Positions 22,288 to 31,270 of a stretch of DNA of 32,869 nt are shown here, piece after piece. This DNA comes from Verrucomicrobiales bacterium (lineage in GTDB: Bacteria > Verrucomicrobiota > Verrucomicrobiia > Verrucomicrobiales > DEV007), in the NCBI GenBank assembly GCA_028033615.1, contig JAOFDG010000018.1:1-32869 (forward strand), written 5' to 3'. A program made the position numbers and the translations under genes. The number at the start of each line of letters is the position of its first letter. Within the stretch, counting starts at the first letter, position 1. The notes under the pieces are model-generated. The model saw only the letters and a program-made list of their open reading frames with translations, made no database searches and was not told the origin of the DNA.

Positions 22288-23364
22288 GTGCACCAACTAA
22301 GACTCTTATCCGCCGCTGAACAAGTCGCAAAACATCTTCTTACTGAAATAAAATCAGGTCACTTTGCGGCTGAATTTCCCGGCGCGATTAAATTATCGAA
22401 GAAGCTAGGGGTCAATCATAAGACGATGGAATCAGCCCTGCAAATATTAGAGAAAAAACGGATCTTGATAAATAATGGAACAAGAAAAAGCAGAACATTA
22501 AATAACAAGTCAATTACTGGGACAGAAAATAAATGCTTAAGGATCGCCATCTTACCTATTGAAAAAAGTGATGAAAATGTAAACTACATTATTGAGCTAA
22601 AAAACTTACTTGAAGACAATGGGCACCAACCTTTCTTCACTGATAAGTGTCTCATGGGTTTAGGGATGGATATTAAAAAAATCTCCCGCTTTATAAAAAA
22701 AAATAAAGCTGACGCATGGATTGTAAATGCAGCCTCCAGAGAAGTATTACAATGGTTTTCGTCACAAAACATACGTACATTTGCGCTTTTTGGTCATTAT
22801 CTTGATGTGCCAATAGCTGCAATATCGCCAAAAAAATCTACCGCAATCATAAAAGCCACCAAGCACCTTGTAGAGCTCGGCCATCAACGAATCTCACTAC
22901 TTTGTCGTAAACACCTACGCTCACCAGATCCTACTCCAGTGGTATCTGCAATGTTGGCAGAACTAGAGAAATCCGGAATCAAGACTAGCGAATTTAACTT
23001 ACCTGAATGGGAAGAAACTAAAGAAGGATATAATAAGATTCTAAATTCACTTTTTAAAATCACTCCACCCACAGCAATTATTGCAGATGAAGCATTCATG
23101 TACACAGCTGCACTCCAACACTTATCTTCAATTGGCCTTAGAGTGCCTAAAGATGTTTCATTAATTTGTACTGACAATGATCCCAACTTTGAATGGTGCA
23201 CTCCTTCAGTAAGCCATATAAAATGGGATACTAGACCAGTTATCAGAAGAATTATTCGTTGGGCAAACAATATCAGTAATGGCAATAATGACATCAAGCA
23301 ATCCGTAGTTGTAGCAGATTTCGTAACAGGTCAAACTATAGCGCCACCCCCGAAAGGATCATAG
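22288..23364 (+). CDS. GntR-type HTH / LacI-type sensor hybrid transcription regulator
   Basis: A 358-residue cytoplasmic regulator starting at GTG. Residues 8-70 form a GntR-like winged helix (AEQVAKHLLTEIKSGHFA, KLSKKLGVNHKTMESALQIL, EKKRILI). Residues 82-350 form a LacI/GalR-type periplasmic-binding-protein fold: LRIAILPIEKSD, KKNKADAWIVNAASREVL, AAISPKKSTAIIKATKHLVE, LGHQRISLL, PPTAIIADEAFMYTAALQHL and IGLRVPKDVSLICTDND. This hybrid is frequent in Verrucomicrobiota and Lentisphaerota and is normally a sugar-responsive regulator. Likely targets are the neighbouring genes, especially the DUF3472 gene 128 bases downstream. The effector is unknown. Confidence 0.92.
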   Translation: MHQLRLLSAAEQVAKHLLTEIKSGHFAAEFPGAIKLSKKLGVNHKTMESALQILEKKRILINNGTRKSRTLNNKSITGTENKCLRIAILPIEKSDENVNYIIELKNLLEDNGHQPFFTDKCLMGLGMDIKKISRFIKKNKADAWIVNAASREVLQWFSSQNIRTFALFGHYLDVPIAAISPKKSTAIIKATKHLVELGHQRISLLCRKHLRSPDPTPVVSAMLAELEKSGIKTSEFNLPEWEETKEGYNKILNSLFKITPPTAIIADEAFMYTAALQHLSSIGLRVPKDVSLICTDNDPNFEWCTPSVSHIKWDTRPVIRRIIRWANNISNGNNDIKQSVVVADFVTGQTIAPPPKGS

Positions 23365-23492
23365 CGTATCTTGATTAGTTTACAGATTTATTCTTAAAAT
23401 AATTTCATCTGTTTTCAGTATTTGATGAATTCAACGCACATTACTCAATTCGAAATTGTGAATACCTAATATCCATTATAGGATCAATCAAT

Positions 23493-24626
23493 ATGAGATC
23501 ACTAATCCTCACGCCAGTTATAATTTATTTGATACTATTCAGAATGAATGCTGGAGAAAATGCAGCTCCGTCATCCCATATGGTTTATAATGACGCAAAT
23601 TTTCCAGGAGATATACTCATTAATGAGGTAAGAGTTCCAAAAAAAGGGGAAGCCATGTACACCTATTATGAAGCTTTAGGTTGGGCAGGAAAGGCAGCAG
23701 GTTATGCAGGAATACAAGCTCATCCGAGAGGGCATAATTACATTTTTTCTATTTGGGATCACAAACAACATACCGCTCCTATTAAAGCTCTTTACCAAGG
23801 TCCGGGAACTCTAGTCGAAAATTTTGGAGGTGAAGGCACAGGATTAAAATCTTGGAACTTTGAATTGGGTTGGGATACGGATGTTTGGTACACACTAATT
23901 GCAAGATGCTGGATCGAAAAGGATCGCACCTTTTATGGATATTGGGTGAAATCTGGAAAAACCAATCAATGGACACATATGGTTACCATGCAGGTTGCAG
24001 CAAAAAACGCATACCTACTGGGAGGAAACGATTCATTTATAGAGGATTGGCTAGAGACAGGAAAAAATTCTCGCACAACGCATATCCGCAATGGATGGAA
24101 ACGTAAACCGACTGGAGAGTGGCATGCATTTTCTCAGGCTAAATATTCTGTTAATAGTTGGGACTTAGTAAAAGGAAAACGCTCCTTTAATTATAAGATG
24201 AATTGGGATGGAGGAGTTGCTAAAGATTCAACCGGAGAATTTTACTATATGGTTTCCGGTGGCAAGGAAACGAAACCTACAACTAAAAATCCTTCCATAT
24301 TTGAAATAGATAGAAATTTCGAAAAACCTCAACAGACTCCAATTAAAATAATCTCCGCAAAAGCCAAAAGAATAAACGGTCAAAAAATTAGTATTGAATG
24401 GGTAAATAATCCAACCTCACTGCCGCAATTCTCATATGACATAAAAGCATTACATGTCACCATTAAAGAGAAGCGCATTATTAGTCACACCAAAACAACT
24501 ATTCCTCACTTAAGAAAAACTGAAATATCCATCCCAAAATCAATTAATTCCAACGACATTGAAATCATTCTTAGGTGCAAAGATATATTAGATAATGAAT
24601 CTAACATTTTGAACCTCGAGCTTTAA
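23493..24626 (+). CDS. Exported DUF3472-domain protein
   Basis: A 377-residue protein with a signal peptide (about 1-20, ending FRMNAGEN). The DUF3472 core is evident: YYEALGWAGKAAGYAGIQ (58-75), FSIWDH (85-90), FGGEGTG (111-117), and GWDTDVWYTLIARCW (126-140). A further beta region with FYGYWVKSGKTNQWTHMV follows. The C-terminal 110 residues look like a fibronectin-type or immunoglobulin-like domain (KIISAKAKRINGQKISIEW and following). DUF3472 proteins are exported and often occur in polysaccharide-use regions; their biochemical role is not known to me. AGGA 9 bases before the ATG is one of the few possible ribosome binding sites in the window. Confidence 0.88.
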   Translation: MRSLILTPVIIYLILFRMNAGENAAPSSHMVYNDANFPGDILINEVRVPKKGEAMYTYYEALGWAGKAAGYAGIQAHPRGHNYIFSIWDHKQHTAPIKALYQGPGTLVENFGGEGTGLKSWNFELGWDTDVWYTLIARCWIEKDRTFYGYWVKSGKTNQWTHMVTMQVAAKNAYLLGGNDSFIEDWLETGKNSRTTHIRNGWKRKPTGEWHAFSQAKYSVNSWDLVKGKRSFNYKMNWDGGVAKDSTGEFYYMVSGGKETKPTTKNPSIFEIDRNFEKPQQTPIKIISAKAKRINGQKISIEWVNNPTSLPQFSYDIKALHVTIKEKRIISHTKTTIPHLRKTEISIPKSINSNDIEIILRCKDILDNESNILNLEL

Positions 24627-24671
24627 ATTTATTTCTCTACTAGCAAATCCATCAACCCAAAGATAATTAAT

Positions 24672-27600
24672 TTAATCTAGTGCAGAGGAATATTCTAAAA
24701 TTCTTATAAAAGAGTTACCTCGATTTTTCATATCAGGATCAATTCTTTGCTTCTCTTTCCACAAACTACCGAGCTTCTGTCGCTGCTTGAGACTCATTCC
24801 CTTAATACGCTTATCTACATATTTCTGGTGCGTCGATGGATTGTAGGCCTTAGGTAATTTATTTGTGTCTATTTTTTTAAGGAGCCTTCCAAGTCCCACA
24901 GAATCAACATTACCAGGAATTTGAGGTCCTTTAATTTCCTTAACCCCCCAATAAGGAGCGTCGGAGAGAACACTCTTATTGAGAGCTATTAATTCATTTT
25001 TTAATTCATTAAATAGTTCAGGCTTTTGATTGCTAATATCTTTTGTCTGATTGGGATCATTTTTCAAATCGTAAAGTTCAAATTTTCGAAACCCACCTGA
25101 TCCTTTTTTTATTTCTGGAATCCATGATTCCTGGAATTGATTTAGCCTAACAAATTCAGCCCGGATTTTTTCTGCCTCTTTGTTTTTAAACTTAGAATTA
25201 TATAACATTGAAAACAACTCCTTACGAATTACCGTCCGACCTAAATCCTTTTCTATGAAGACCTTCGCCTCATTAACCAACTCATTAATCCTCTTTTGAT
25301 CACGTTTAAATACTAATTCCCTATAGCCAAGTAACGTATAATCACCCTTTCTTAGAGCGACGTTGGGCTGCCCGGTCGGTGAGTGCCAAAACAGAGACTG
25401 CTTACGATGAAATTTACCTTTGGAGGTTAGCAATGGGGTAAGGTTAGAACCATCCAAATGAACATTTTTTGGAGGCGCTATATGGAGTAGCCCACACAAT
25501 GTGGGTAATAGGTCGACAGAGCCAGCAGGATTAGAAAGCGAACGGCCACCTTTAATCCCTTTTGGCCAATAGATGATTCCTGGCGTTCTGAGACCACCTT
25601 GAAAATTAGACCCCTTATCACCACGCAAATCACCATTCCTCTCAGTTCGATAACTACCATGATCTGAAGTATAGACAATTATTGTATTCTCTAACTCACC
25701 CAAAGACTCTAACTTCTTAAGAATTCTTCCAATGGCTTTATCGGTATTTTCTACAGTGCCAGAATAAATTGCGGCGGGGTCATTTACCTTTCCGTATTTT
25801 GACACAATCTCATCAGGGGCTGCTATTGGTGCATGGGGCTCCTGGAACCAGAGATTTATGAAAAAAGGGCGGTCTTTTTTGTACTCCTTATCAAACCAAT
25901 TAATCGCTTCATCGGCAATTATTTGGCAAGCATAACCCTTAATTTTTCCAGCCTCTTTACCATTCCTAACAAAGTTAACTGGATTTTTATGACTTGGATT
26001 AGCATTATTTTCAGTAGCAAACCAATAATCAAAACCATGATCATTTAGGGACGGCTTATCGATACCTCTAAACGGCGTTCCAAGATGCCATTTTCCTAAG
26101 TGCACTGTTTGATAACTCTTTTCCTTTAACAACTCCGCAATCGTTACTTCCCTTTCAAGAAGATGCATTGAATGAACACTGTCTTGAATCACCGTATATA
26201 CGCCGGTTCTTAAATGCTGCCTTCCTGTAAGGAAGGTTGCTCTAGAAGGCGAACAAACCACAGCGCCTGCATGAAATTCAGTGAATTTTACTCCATCGGA
26301 AGCAAGTCGATCAATATTGGGGGTTTTAACAAATCCTCCATAAGACCCGATGTCTTTGATCCCTAAATCATCAGACATTAAAAGCAACACATTGGCTCTT
26401 TTTCCCTTAGCCGCTGAATTTAGCAACTTCGTGACTTTTGGCGTTTCTTTTACATAGCGTGCATGATCCAAGGTCAAATTCACATTATGAGGAGCATGAT
26501 ACTTTTCGAAATTTCCTTTTTGAAAAAAATGATTAACAAAGTTGATAGGTTTCTTTTTCCTCTGGTTGCTTAGTTGTGTATCGGCCCCAGATTCAATGAG
26601 CATTTTAGTAATATCGAATCGCCCCATCCTCGCCGCACTATGCAGCGCCGTATCCCCACTTTTCGTTTGGATATTTGGGTTGGCTCCATTCTCCAATAAT
26701 ATTTTTACAATCTCTTCATGCCCATACTGAGAGGCAATAATAATCGGAGGCCTCTCCTTATCAAAATGTTCATGTGGCATATTAAGGTCAGCACCAGCCT
26801 CAATTAATATTTTAGCCTCTTTAATATTATCATTAATAAGACAAGAATTTAAAATTGTGGTTAAAAGATAAGGTGGTTCTTTTTTATATCTCAGAATAGC
26901 CTCTTCCCTAGATTCGACAAAAAATATGAGTTCATTACTGATATAACTTTTCGGGTTTTGAATTTGTACCATATTCATTCCCTTGGGTGGCATTTTATAA
27001 AGTTCAAGATCAGCTAAATCTTTTCCCACCATCTTGAACTTTGCAGGATATCTTTTCCCGTTCACAAAAACGTATGAATTCTCCTTAACGTATCGCGCAC
27101 TAATTCTCATTGTTTTAATTTCCTCGTTAATACGTGGAAAAAGTTGAGCTCCTCTTTGCTCGTGAAGCGAACCTGCTGTCCATATGACCGGAGGAGGAGA
27201 ATTAAAGTCATCTCCAAGAACTCCCGTAAATGTTCCAACAAAGGCTCCTGATTTAGCCTTACGAATTAAGGACTTAAGAGAATAAATTTGGCCACTATCA
27301 TCGAAATTTTTATAGCCAAAAGAAATACTTAAACCATCCTCAAAATCTGTCTTAGAGGGGCTGACTTTAACGTAGCTTAATTTTATTTTTTCACGTTTTG
27401 AATCATTAACTATTAATCCTGATACTTTTAAAAGAATACTTCCTTTCTTCGCACTCTCTTCCAATCCTTTTATAAGACTTAAGGTGACTGGATCGTTTAC
27501 TGATTTATCACTAAGTGTAGCCTGCCTTCCGAATGCTCCAGGAAAACCCGAACTTGATTCTTTAAACATATCAATAACGGGCCACAGCCGCTTGGGCTCA

Positions 27601-29678
27601 CCCATATTAAACATTCTTTTCCAAACCTCTTCCTCTGGAAAACCTCGCTCTGCAATCTCCTTCACCCCCCCAAGATCAATCACGCTATTTCTTCCCTGCG
27701 CTTGGGTTATAAAACGATCAAGAGCTCCTCTAAAACTTGGTACTTGCATTGAATCCTGGTCAGTCGCCAAATAGGGAAAAGTATGACAGCTGCCACACAC
27801 ATTGGTATTAAGATTCTTTCGGTCACGCGCACCTGTTATATGAAATCTTTCAAATCCCATAAGAGCCTGATTTGACAAATTATCATCATAAGAGCGACCT
27901 TTAGTTGGCATATGCGAGAGGTTGAGGAGAAATTCCGCCATTGCATCTCTTTCCTTTTTTGTAAGATAGCCTTTTTTATCTTCATCGTTTCGAATATCAC
28001 TATTCGAATCCAGCATGGTTGTTGCCATTGAACCATCAATAACATTCCTCACTGAAGTCTCAGGTCTATTGACATCAGAATTTGGCTCTAGCATTTCTCT
28101 GGTAGCTGCGTTTTTACCACCGTAAGGGTCGCCAGGAACACCATCCCAATGATAAGGCGCAGTCCCTCTAAGGCCTCGCAACGTTTGTGATAAACGTGGC
28201 TCAATTTGATCAGCTCCCACTAAGTGTGGAGTCTCTAGAACCCATAGAAGCTGGTCAGTATTGCCATCAGCATGACAACTAGCACAGGAGAAAGTGCCAT
28301 TTGAAGAAGCTCTTGAAGTGTTAAAGGCAATTCTTCCCTCCTTATATAATTTAAGAGTAGGGTCATCAAGTTGAATAGTCGAAACTGATCTCCATTGATC
28401 AAATTCAGTCAGATCCACTTTAGTAACAGAATTTGAAACAGCATTATAAATCCATGCAAATTTTTCTTTGCCATTTTCTAATCTTTGAAAAGCAATACCC
28501 CTAGGCACTGATCCCACTTTAACTTTTGCGAGAATCTCGCCACTCTCTGAATCGATGGCAAAAAAATGATCAGACCCTGCAGCCGTGCAATAAATTATTC
28601 TACCGTCCGAGCTAGCTTTTATGGCAAAAGGTGAAGCAATAGCTTTTTTTCTATTGGGTTGCTCAGGTGGCAATGGATTTAGATTAATGAACCGAGCTTT
28701 ACCCTCAGAGGAAACCTTAGTTAATTGGTTCAGATAAGGTCGATTCATTAGTTGTTCTAACCCGTGCTTTTTAGTCCCCGCTCTTCCATTAACATGATTT
28801 TGAGCATCAGTCTGGGCGATAAAGACCTCGCCACTATTAGTTACATCAAGTCCAAAAAGATTAGTTCCTAATGATTTAAATGTTCTTAATGGCTTTTCAT
28901 TAATGGTGTCAAAAATGAAGAGGTCCTTATCTGGAACTTCTGGATGCTTAATAACATCAACTGTGAAACCTACAGAATCAAAAGCACTGGCTAGCTTTCG
29001 TGCATCAAAAGTCACCAGATCTCCATCATGAGGTTTACCAACTCCACCTGAGAGCTGTGTTCTATTATTTGACTCAAATGGTATTACATAAAGCTTATCG
29101 TTTTTGACCTTTATGGCTCTAGGCTCTTGTGCGGTAATCTTGATTCTTTTTGCGACTCTTCTTGTTTTAACATCAATCACCGCAATCTCATTATTAGATG
29201 ATAGCGCTACGTAGGCTTTTTTGTTACTAGCAAACGCAATGCCGACGGGTTCATCGAATCTTGTCGCCTTTTTTTCAAGATCCATATCCTGAATTGTTGC
29301 AACAATTGAGTGGTAAGTGGAACTCTTAGAATTATTATCAATCACACTAATTGAATCCGAGAGGTGATTAGACACCCATATTTCTTTACCATCTGGCCGA
29401 ATGGCAACCGAGACAGGATCAATTCCGGTCGCAATTCGAGAAACTATCTTATTAAGCTTCGCGTCAATGATGTCTAGCGTGTCAGATTGAGTGTTAACTA
29501 CAAATACATGCGCTTCATGATAGGCAATAGGGTCAGAATGAGGACTTAGTAACAAAGGATGCCCTTGCTTTGATTCATTTTTCGAAAATAGGGAGACAAG
29601 CGCAATCTTTAAAAAAGCGTACACATAAAAAACAACTCGGCTTATTTTTGCATTAGGAAATCTGTAGCGAGAAACCAT
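24672..29678 (-). CDS. Giant fusion: beta-propeller, two-haem cytochrome c, ankyrin repeats and sulfatase
   Basis: One uninterrupted frame of 1668 codons. Residues 15-31 form a signal or anchor segment. Residues 50-430 are a YVTN-type propeller (AHVFVVNTQSDTLDIIDA, PVSVAIRPDGKEIWVSNHLS). A two-haem cytochrome c module follows, with CASCH (465-469) and CGSCH (628-632) and segments such as TLRGLRGTAPYHWDG typical of the di-haem peroxidase/MauG-like group. Residues 741-930 are beta-rich and unrecognised. About three ankyrin repeats occupy 935-1040 (EEIVKILLENGANPNIQ, GDTALHSAARMGRFDITKML). From 1093 comes a complete sulfatase: NVLLLMSDDLG, CSPSRATFLTG (Cys1142 to formylglycine), TVHLGKWHLG, YTSDHGS and a C-terminal LYDLKNDPNQTKD. 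It probably acts outside the cytoplasm. It is the only gene on its transcript that I can support; the upstream sulfatase lies 50 bases away. Confidence 0.9.
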   Translation of the reverse strand: MVSRYRFPNAKISRVVFYVYAFLKIALVSLFSKNESKQGHPLLLSPHSDPIAYHEAHVFVVNTQSDTLDIIDAKLNKIVSRIATGIDPVSVAIRPDGKEIWVSNHLSDSISVIDNNSKSSTYHSIVATIQDMDLEKKATRFDEPVGIAFASNKKAYVALSSNNEIAVIDVKTRRVAKRIKITAQEPRAIKVKNDKLYVIPFESNNRTQLSGGVGKPHDGDLVTFDARKLASAFDSVGFTVDVIKHPEVPDKDLFIFDTINEKPLRTFKSLGTNLFGLDVTNSGEVFIAQTDAQNHVNGRAGTKKHGLEQLMNRPYLNQLTKVSSEGKARFINLNPLPPEQPNRKKAIASPFAIKASSDGRIIYCTAAGSDHFFAIDSESGEILAKVKVGSVPRGIAFQRLENGKEKFAWIYNAVSNSVTKVDLTEFDQWRSVSTIQLDDPTLKLYKEGRIAFNTSRASSNGTFSCASCHADGNTDQLLWVLETPHLVGADQIEPRLSQTLRGLRGTAPYHWDGVPGDPYGGKNAATREMLEPNSDVNRPETSVRNVIDGSMATTMLDSNSDIRNDEDKKGYLTKKERDAMAEFLLNLSHMPTKGRSYDDNLSNQALMGFERFHITGARDRKNLNTNVCGSCHTFPYLATDQDSMQVPSFRGALDRFITQAQGRNSVIDLGGVKEIAERGFPEEEVWKRMFNMGEPKRLWPVIDMFKESSSGFPGAFGRQATLSDKSVNDPVTLSLIKGLEESAKKGSILLKVSGLIVNDSKREKIKLSYVKVSPSKTDFEDGLSISFGYKNFDDSGQIYSLKSLIRKAKSGAFVGTFTGVLGDDFNSPPPVIWTAGSLHEQRGAQLFPRINEEIKTMRISARYVKENSYVFVNGKRYPAKFKMVGKDLADLELYKMPPKGMNMVQIQNPKSYISNELIFFVESREEAILRYKKEPPYLLTTILNSCLINDNIKEAKILIEAGADLNMPHEHFDKERPPIIIASQYGHEEIVKILLENGANPNIQTKSGDTALHSAARMGRFDITKMLIESGADTQLSNQRKKKPINFVNHFFQKGNFEKYHAPHNVNLTLDHARYVKETPKVTKLLNSAAKGKRANVLLLMSDDLGIKDIGSYGGFVKTPNIDRLASDGVKFTEFHAGAVVCSPSRATFLTGRQHLRTGVYTVIQDSVHSMHLLEREVTIAELLKEKSYQTVHLGKWHLGTPFRGIDKPSLNDHGFDYWFATENNANPSHKNPVNFVRNGKEAGKIKGYACQIIADEAINWFDKEYKKDRPFFINLWFQEPHAPIAAPDEIVSKYGKVNDPAAIYSGTVENTDKAIGRILKKLESLGELENTIIVYTSDHGSYRTERNGDLRGDKGSNFQGGLRTPGIIYWPKGIKGGRSLSNPAGSVDLLPTLCGLLHIAPPKNVHLDGSNLTPLLTSKGKFHRKQSLFWHSPTGQPNVALRKGDYTLLGYRELVFKRDQKRINELVNEAKVFIEKDLGRTVIRKELFSMLYNSKFKNKEAEKIRAEFVRLNQFQESWIPEIKKGSGGFRKFELYDLKNDPNQTKDISNQKPELFNELKNELIALNKSVLSDAPYWGVKEIKGPQIPGNVDSVGLGRLLKKIDTNKLPKAYNPSTHQKYVDKRIKGMSLKQRQKLGSLWKEKQRIDPDMKNRGNSFIRILEYSSALD

Positions 29679-29728
29679 ATTTAATATTGTGACTATTTAA
29701 AATACGCTCGAAACCACAATATTCAGAA

Positions 29729-31165
29729 TTATTTTTTGGGACGAAAATGTGAAATATTTATCCTAGGCATCCATTTCTTCAGCTCTTCTTTGATAGAAAA
29801 TAAATTTTTCTCATTAGCAAGATTATTCAACTGATCGGGATCATTGTACATGTCGTACAATTCTTCTCCTCCCTTACTATATTTTATATAATGATATTGC
29901 TCGGAACGAACTGCATGATTGGTGCCATGCCAATGCGGAGAATGGGTGATTAGAGCCGGATATGGCCATTCCATCTGAGGATCAAAGATTAAAGGAGCAA
30001 TGCTCCTACCTTCAATTTTAGAATTTTTTGGCAAACCGCACAATTCAATAAGCGTAGGATAGAGATCTAACAAACTGACAGGTTTTTTGCAGTTAGGGTT
30101 TACTTTATTACCTCCTAGCTTTTCAGGAACATGCACAATTAAGGGGGTGCGAGTGGTTTGCTGCCAAAGCGCAGACTTGGCAAAAGTTTTCTCACATATA
30201 TCATAACCATGATCTCCCCATAATACCACAATAGTGTTATCCCTATATGCGCTTTTATTTAATGTACTTAGAACATGTCCAACACAGTCGTCAGCAAAGG
30301 ACCCTGCAGCTAAACATCCCTGAACTGCTTCTCGCCATTTCCCACTTTCACGAATTATTTTAGCAGCATCCCCAATCATACGCCGTCCACCTGGTGGAAT
30401 GTCATCAATGTCATTGGTTTGATGTTTCGGTAATTTGATTTTTTCAATCGGGTGCAAATCAAAATATTTTCTTGGCACATGCCACGGCAAATGGGGTAGA
30501 TAAATTCCACAAGCTAAAAAAAAAGGCTTGTCATGATTGCGTATTAAAAAGTCTGCCGCTCCATCCACAGCCTTCCAGTCAGCAGACTGTTCCTTTGGTT
30601 GTTCGAGCGCTTCCCAGTCTATTAATCTCGCCAATATTGGATTAGAAAACTTTTCCTTGAGACCATGAGTGTATCTACGAGACATCTTGGGTCTCGGAGT
30701 CCCCTGCCCTAGCGAATATTGATGATCCCATGAAATCGGATCAGAGAATTTACCCTTGGGCTGGTGAAACAACTTCCCTCCACTCACCGCGTAATATCCA
30801 TGATTTCGAAAGTATTGAGGAAGAGTAACCCAATCCTTATACTTGGGAAGATCCCTGAACCAATTAAGATTTCCATATATTCCAGTCGTCGAGGGACGTA
30901 ATCCCGTCATAATCGCAGTTCTAGATGGACTGCATAAAGGCGCCGCACAATATGCCTCTTCGAATAACACTCCCTGCTTAGCAAAGGCATCAATGTTTGG
31001 AGTCTTGGCCTGAGGATGACCTCCTAAACATCCAACCCAATCATTTAGATCATCAACGGCAATGAATAAAATATTAGGTTTAATCTTTTTAGATTTATTT
31101 TCCGCTTGAGCTAATTCTCCATAAAATAAAACCGATAGATAAACAACGAATAATTTAAAGTGCAT
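29729..31165 (-). CDS. Exported sulfatase, iduronate-2-sulfatase-like
   Basis: I prefer the ATG at 31165 (478 residues) because it gives a clean signal peptide (MHFKLFVVYLSVLFYGELAQ then AEN). The frame continues to an ATG at 31219, which would add 18 polar residues ahead of it. Metal-binding AVDDLNDWVGC is followed by CSPSRTAIMTGLRPSTTGIY, whose Cys codon is at 30932-30934 and should become formylglycine. GIYLPHLPWHVPRKYF, TTRTPLIVHVP and HAVRSEQYHYIKYSKGGEEL match the family. One segment is unusual: the expected DHGFHLGEK reads DHGYDICEK, while the DHG metal ligands remain. It ends 50 bases before the giant fusion gene on the same strand, so the two may be co-transcribed. Confidence 0.92.
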   Translation of the reverse strand: MHFKLFVVYLSVLFYGELAQAENKSKKIKPNILFIAVDDLNDWVGCLGGHPQAKTPNIDAFAKQGVLFEEAYCAAPLCSPSRTAIMTGLRPSTTGIYGNLNWFRDLPKYKDWVTLPQYFRNHGYYAVSGGKLFHQPKGKFSDPISWDHQYSLGQGTPRPKMSRRYTHGLKEKFSNPILARLIDWEALEQPKEQSADWKAVDGAADFLIRNHDKPFFLACGIYLPHLPWHVPRKYFDLHPIEKIKLPKHQTNDIDDIPPGGRRMIGDAAKIIRESGKWREAVQGCLAAGSFADDCVGHVLSTLNKSAYRDNTIVVLWGDHGYDICEKTFAKSALWQQTTRTPLIVHVPEKLGGNKVNPNCKKPVSLLDLYPTLIELCGLPKNSKIEGRSIAPLIFDPQMEWPYPALITHSPHWHGTNHAVRSEQYHYIKYSKGGEELYDMYNDPDQLNNLANEKNLFSIKEELKKWMPRINISHFRPKK

Positions 31166-31270
31166 TTGAAATTGGTATGATAACTTTTCTTTTAGAAATA
31201 AAAAATCTTTGCGAGTCATTCTTTTATACTCTAACTACATGAATAAATCAGGACTGATGATAAGAGATTA

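Noticed and set aside
23382-23412. ACAGAT and ATCTGT form an inverted repeat downstream of the hybrid regulator.
   Set aside because: The 6-bp stem has a 19-base loop and no proper U-run, so it is too weak to call a terminator.
23446-23458. CAATT-CGA-AATTG before the DUF3472 gene looked like a LacI-type operator.
   Set aside because: The arms are only 5 AT-rich bases and the local regulator has a GntR-type, not LacI-type, DNA-binding domain.
24672-29678. The giant frame might be an assembly artefact joining two genes.
   Set aside because: The frame is continuous with normal coding character across every domain border, and the inter-domain linkers encode plausible protein; no frameshift or repeat junction is visible. 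Independent coverage data would still be useful.
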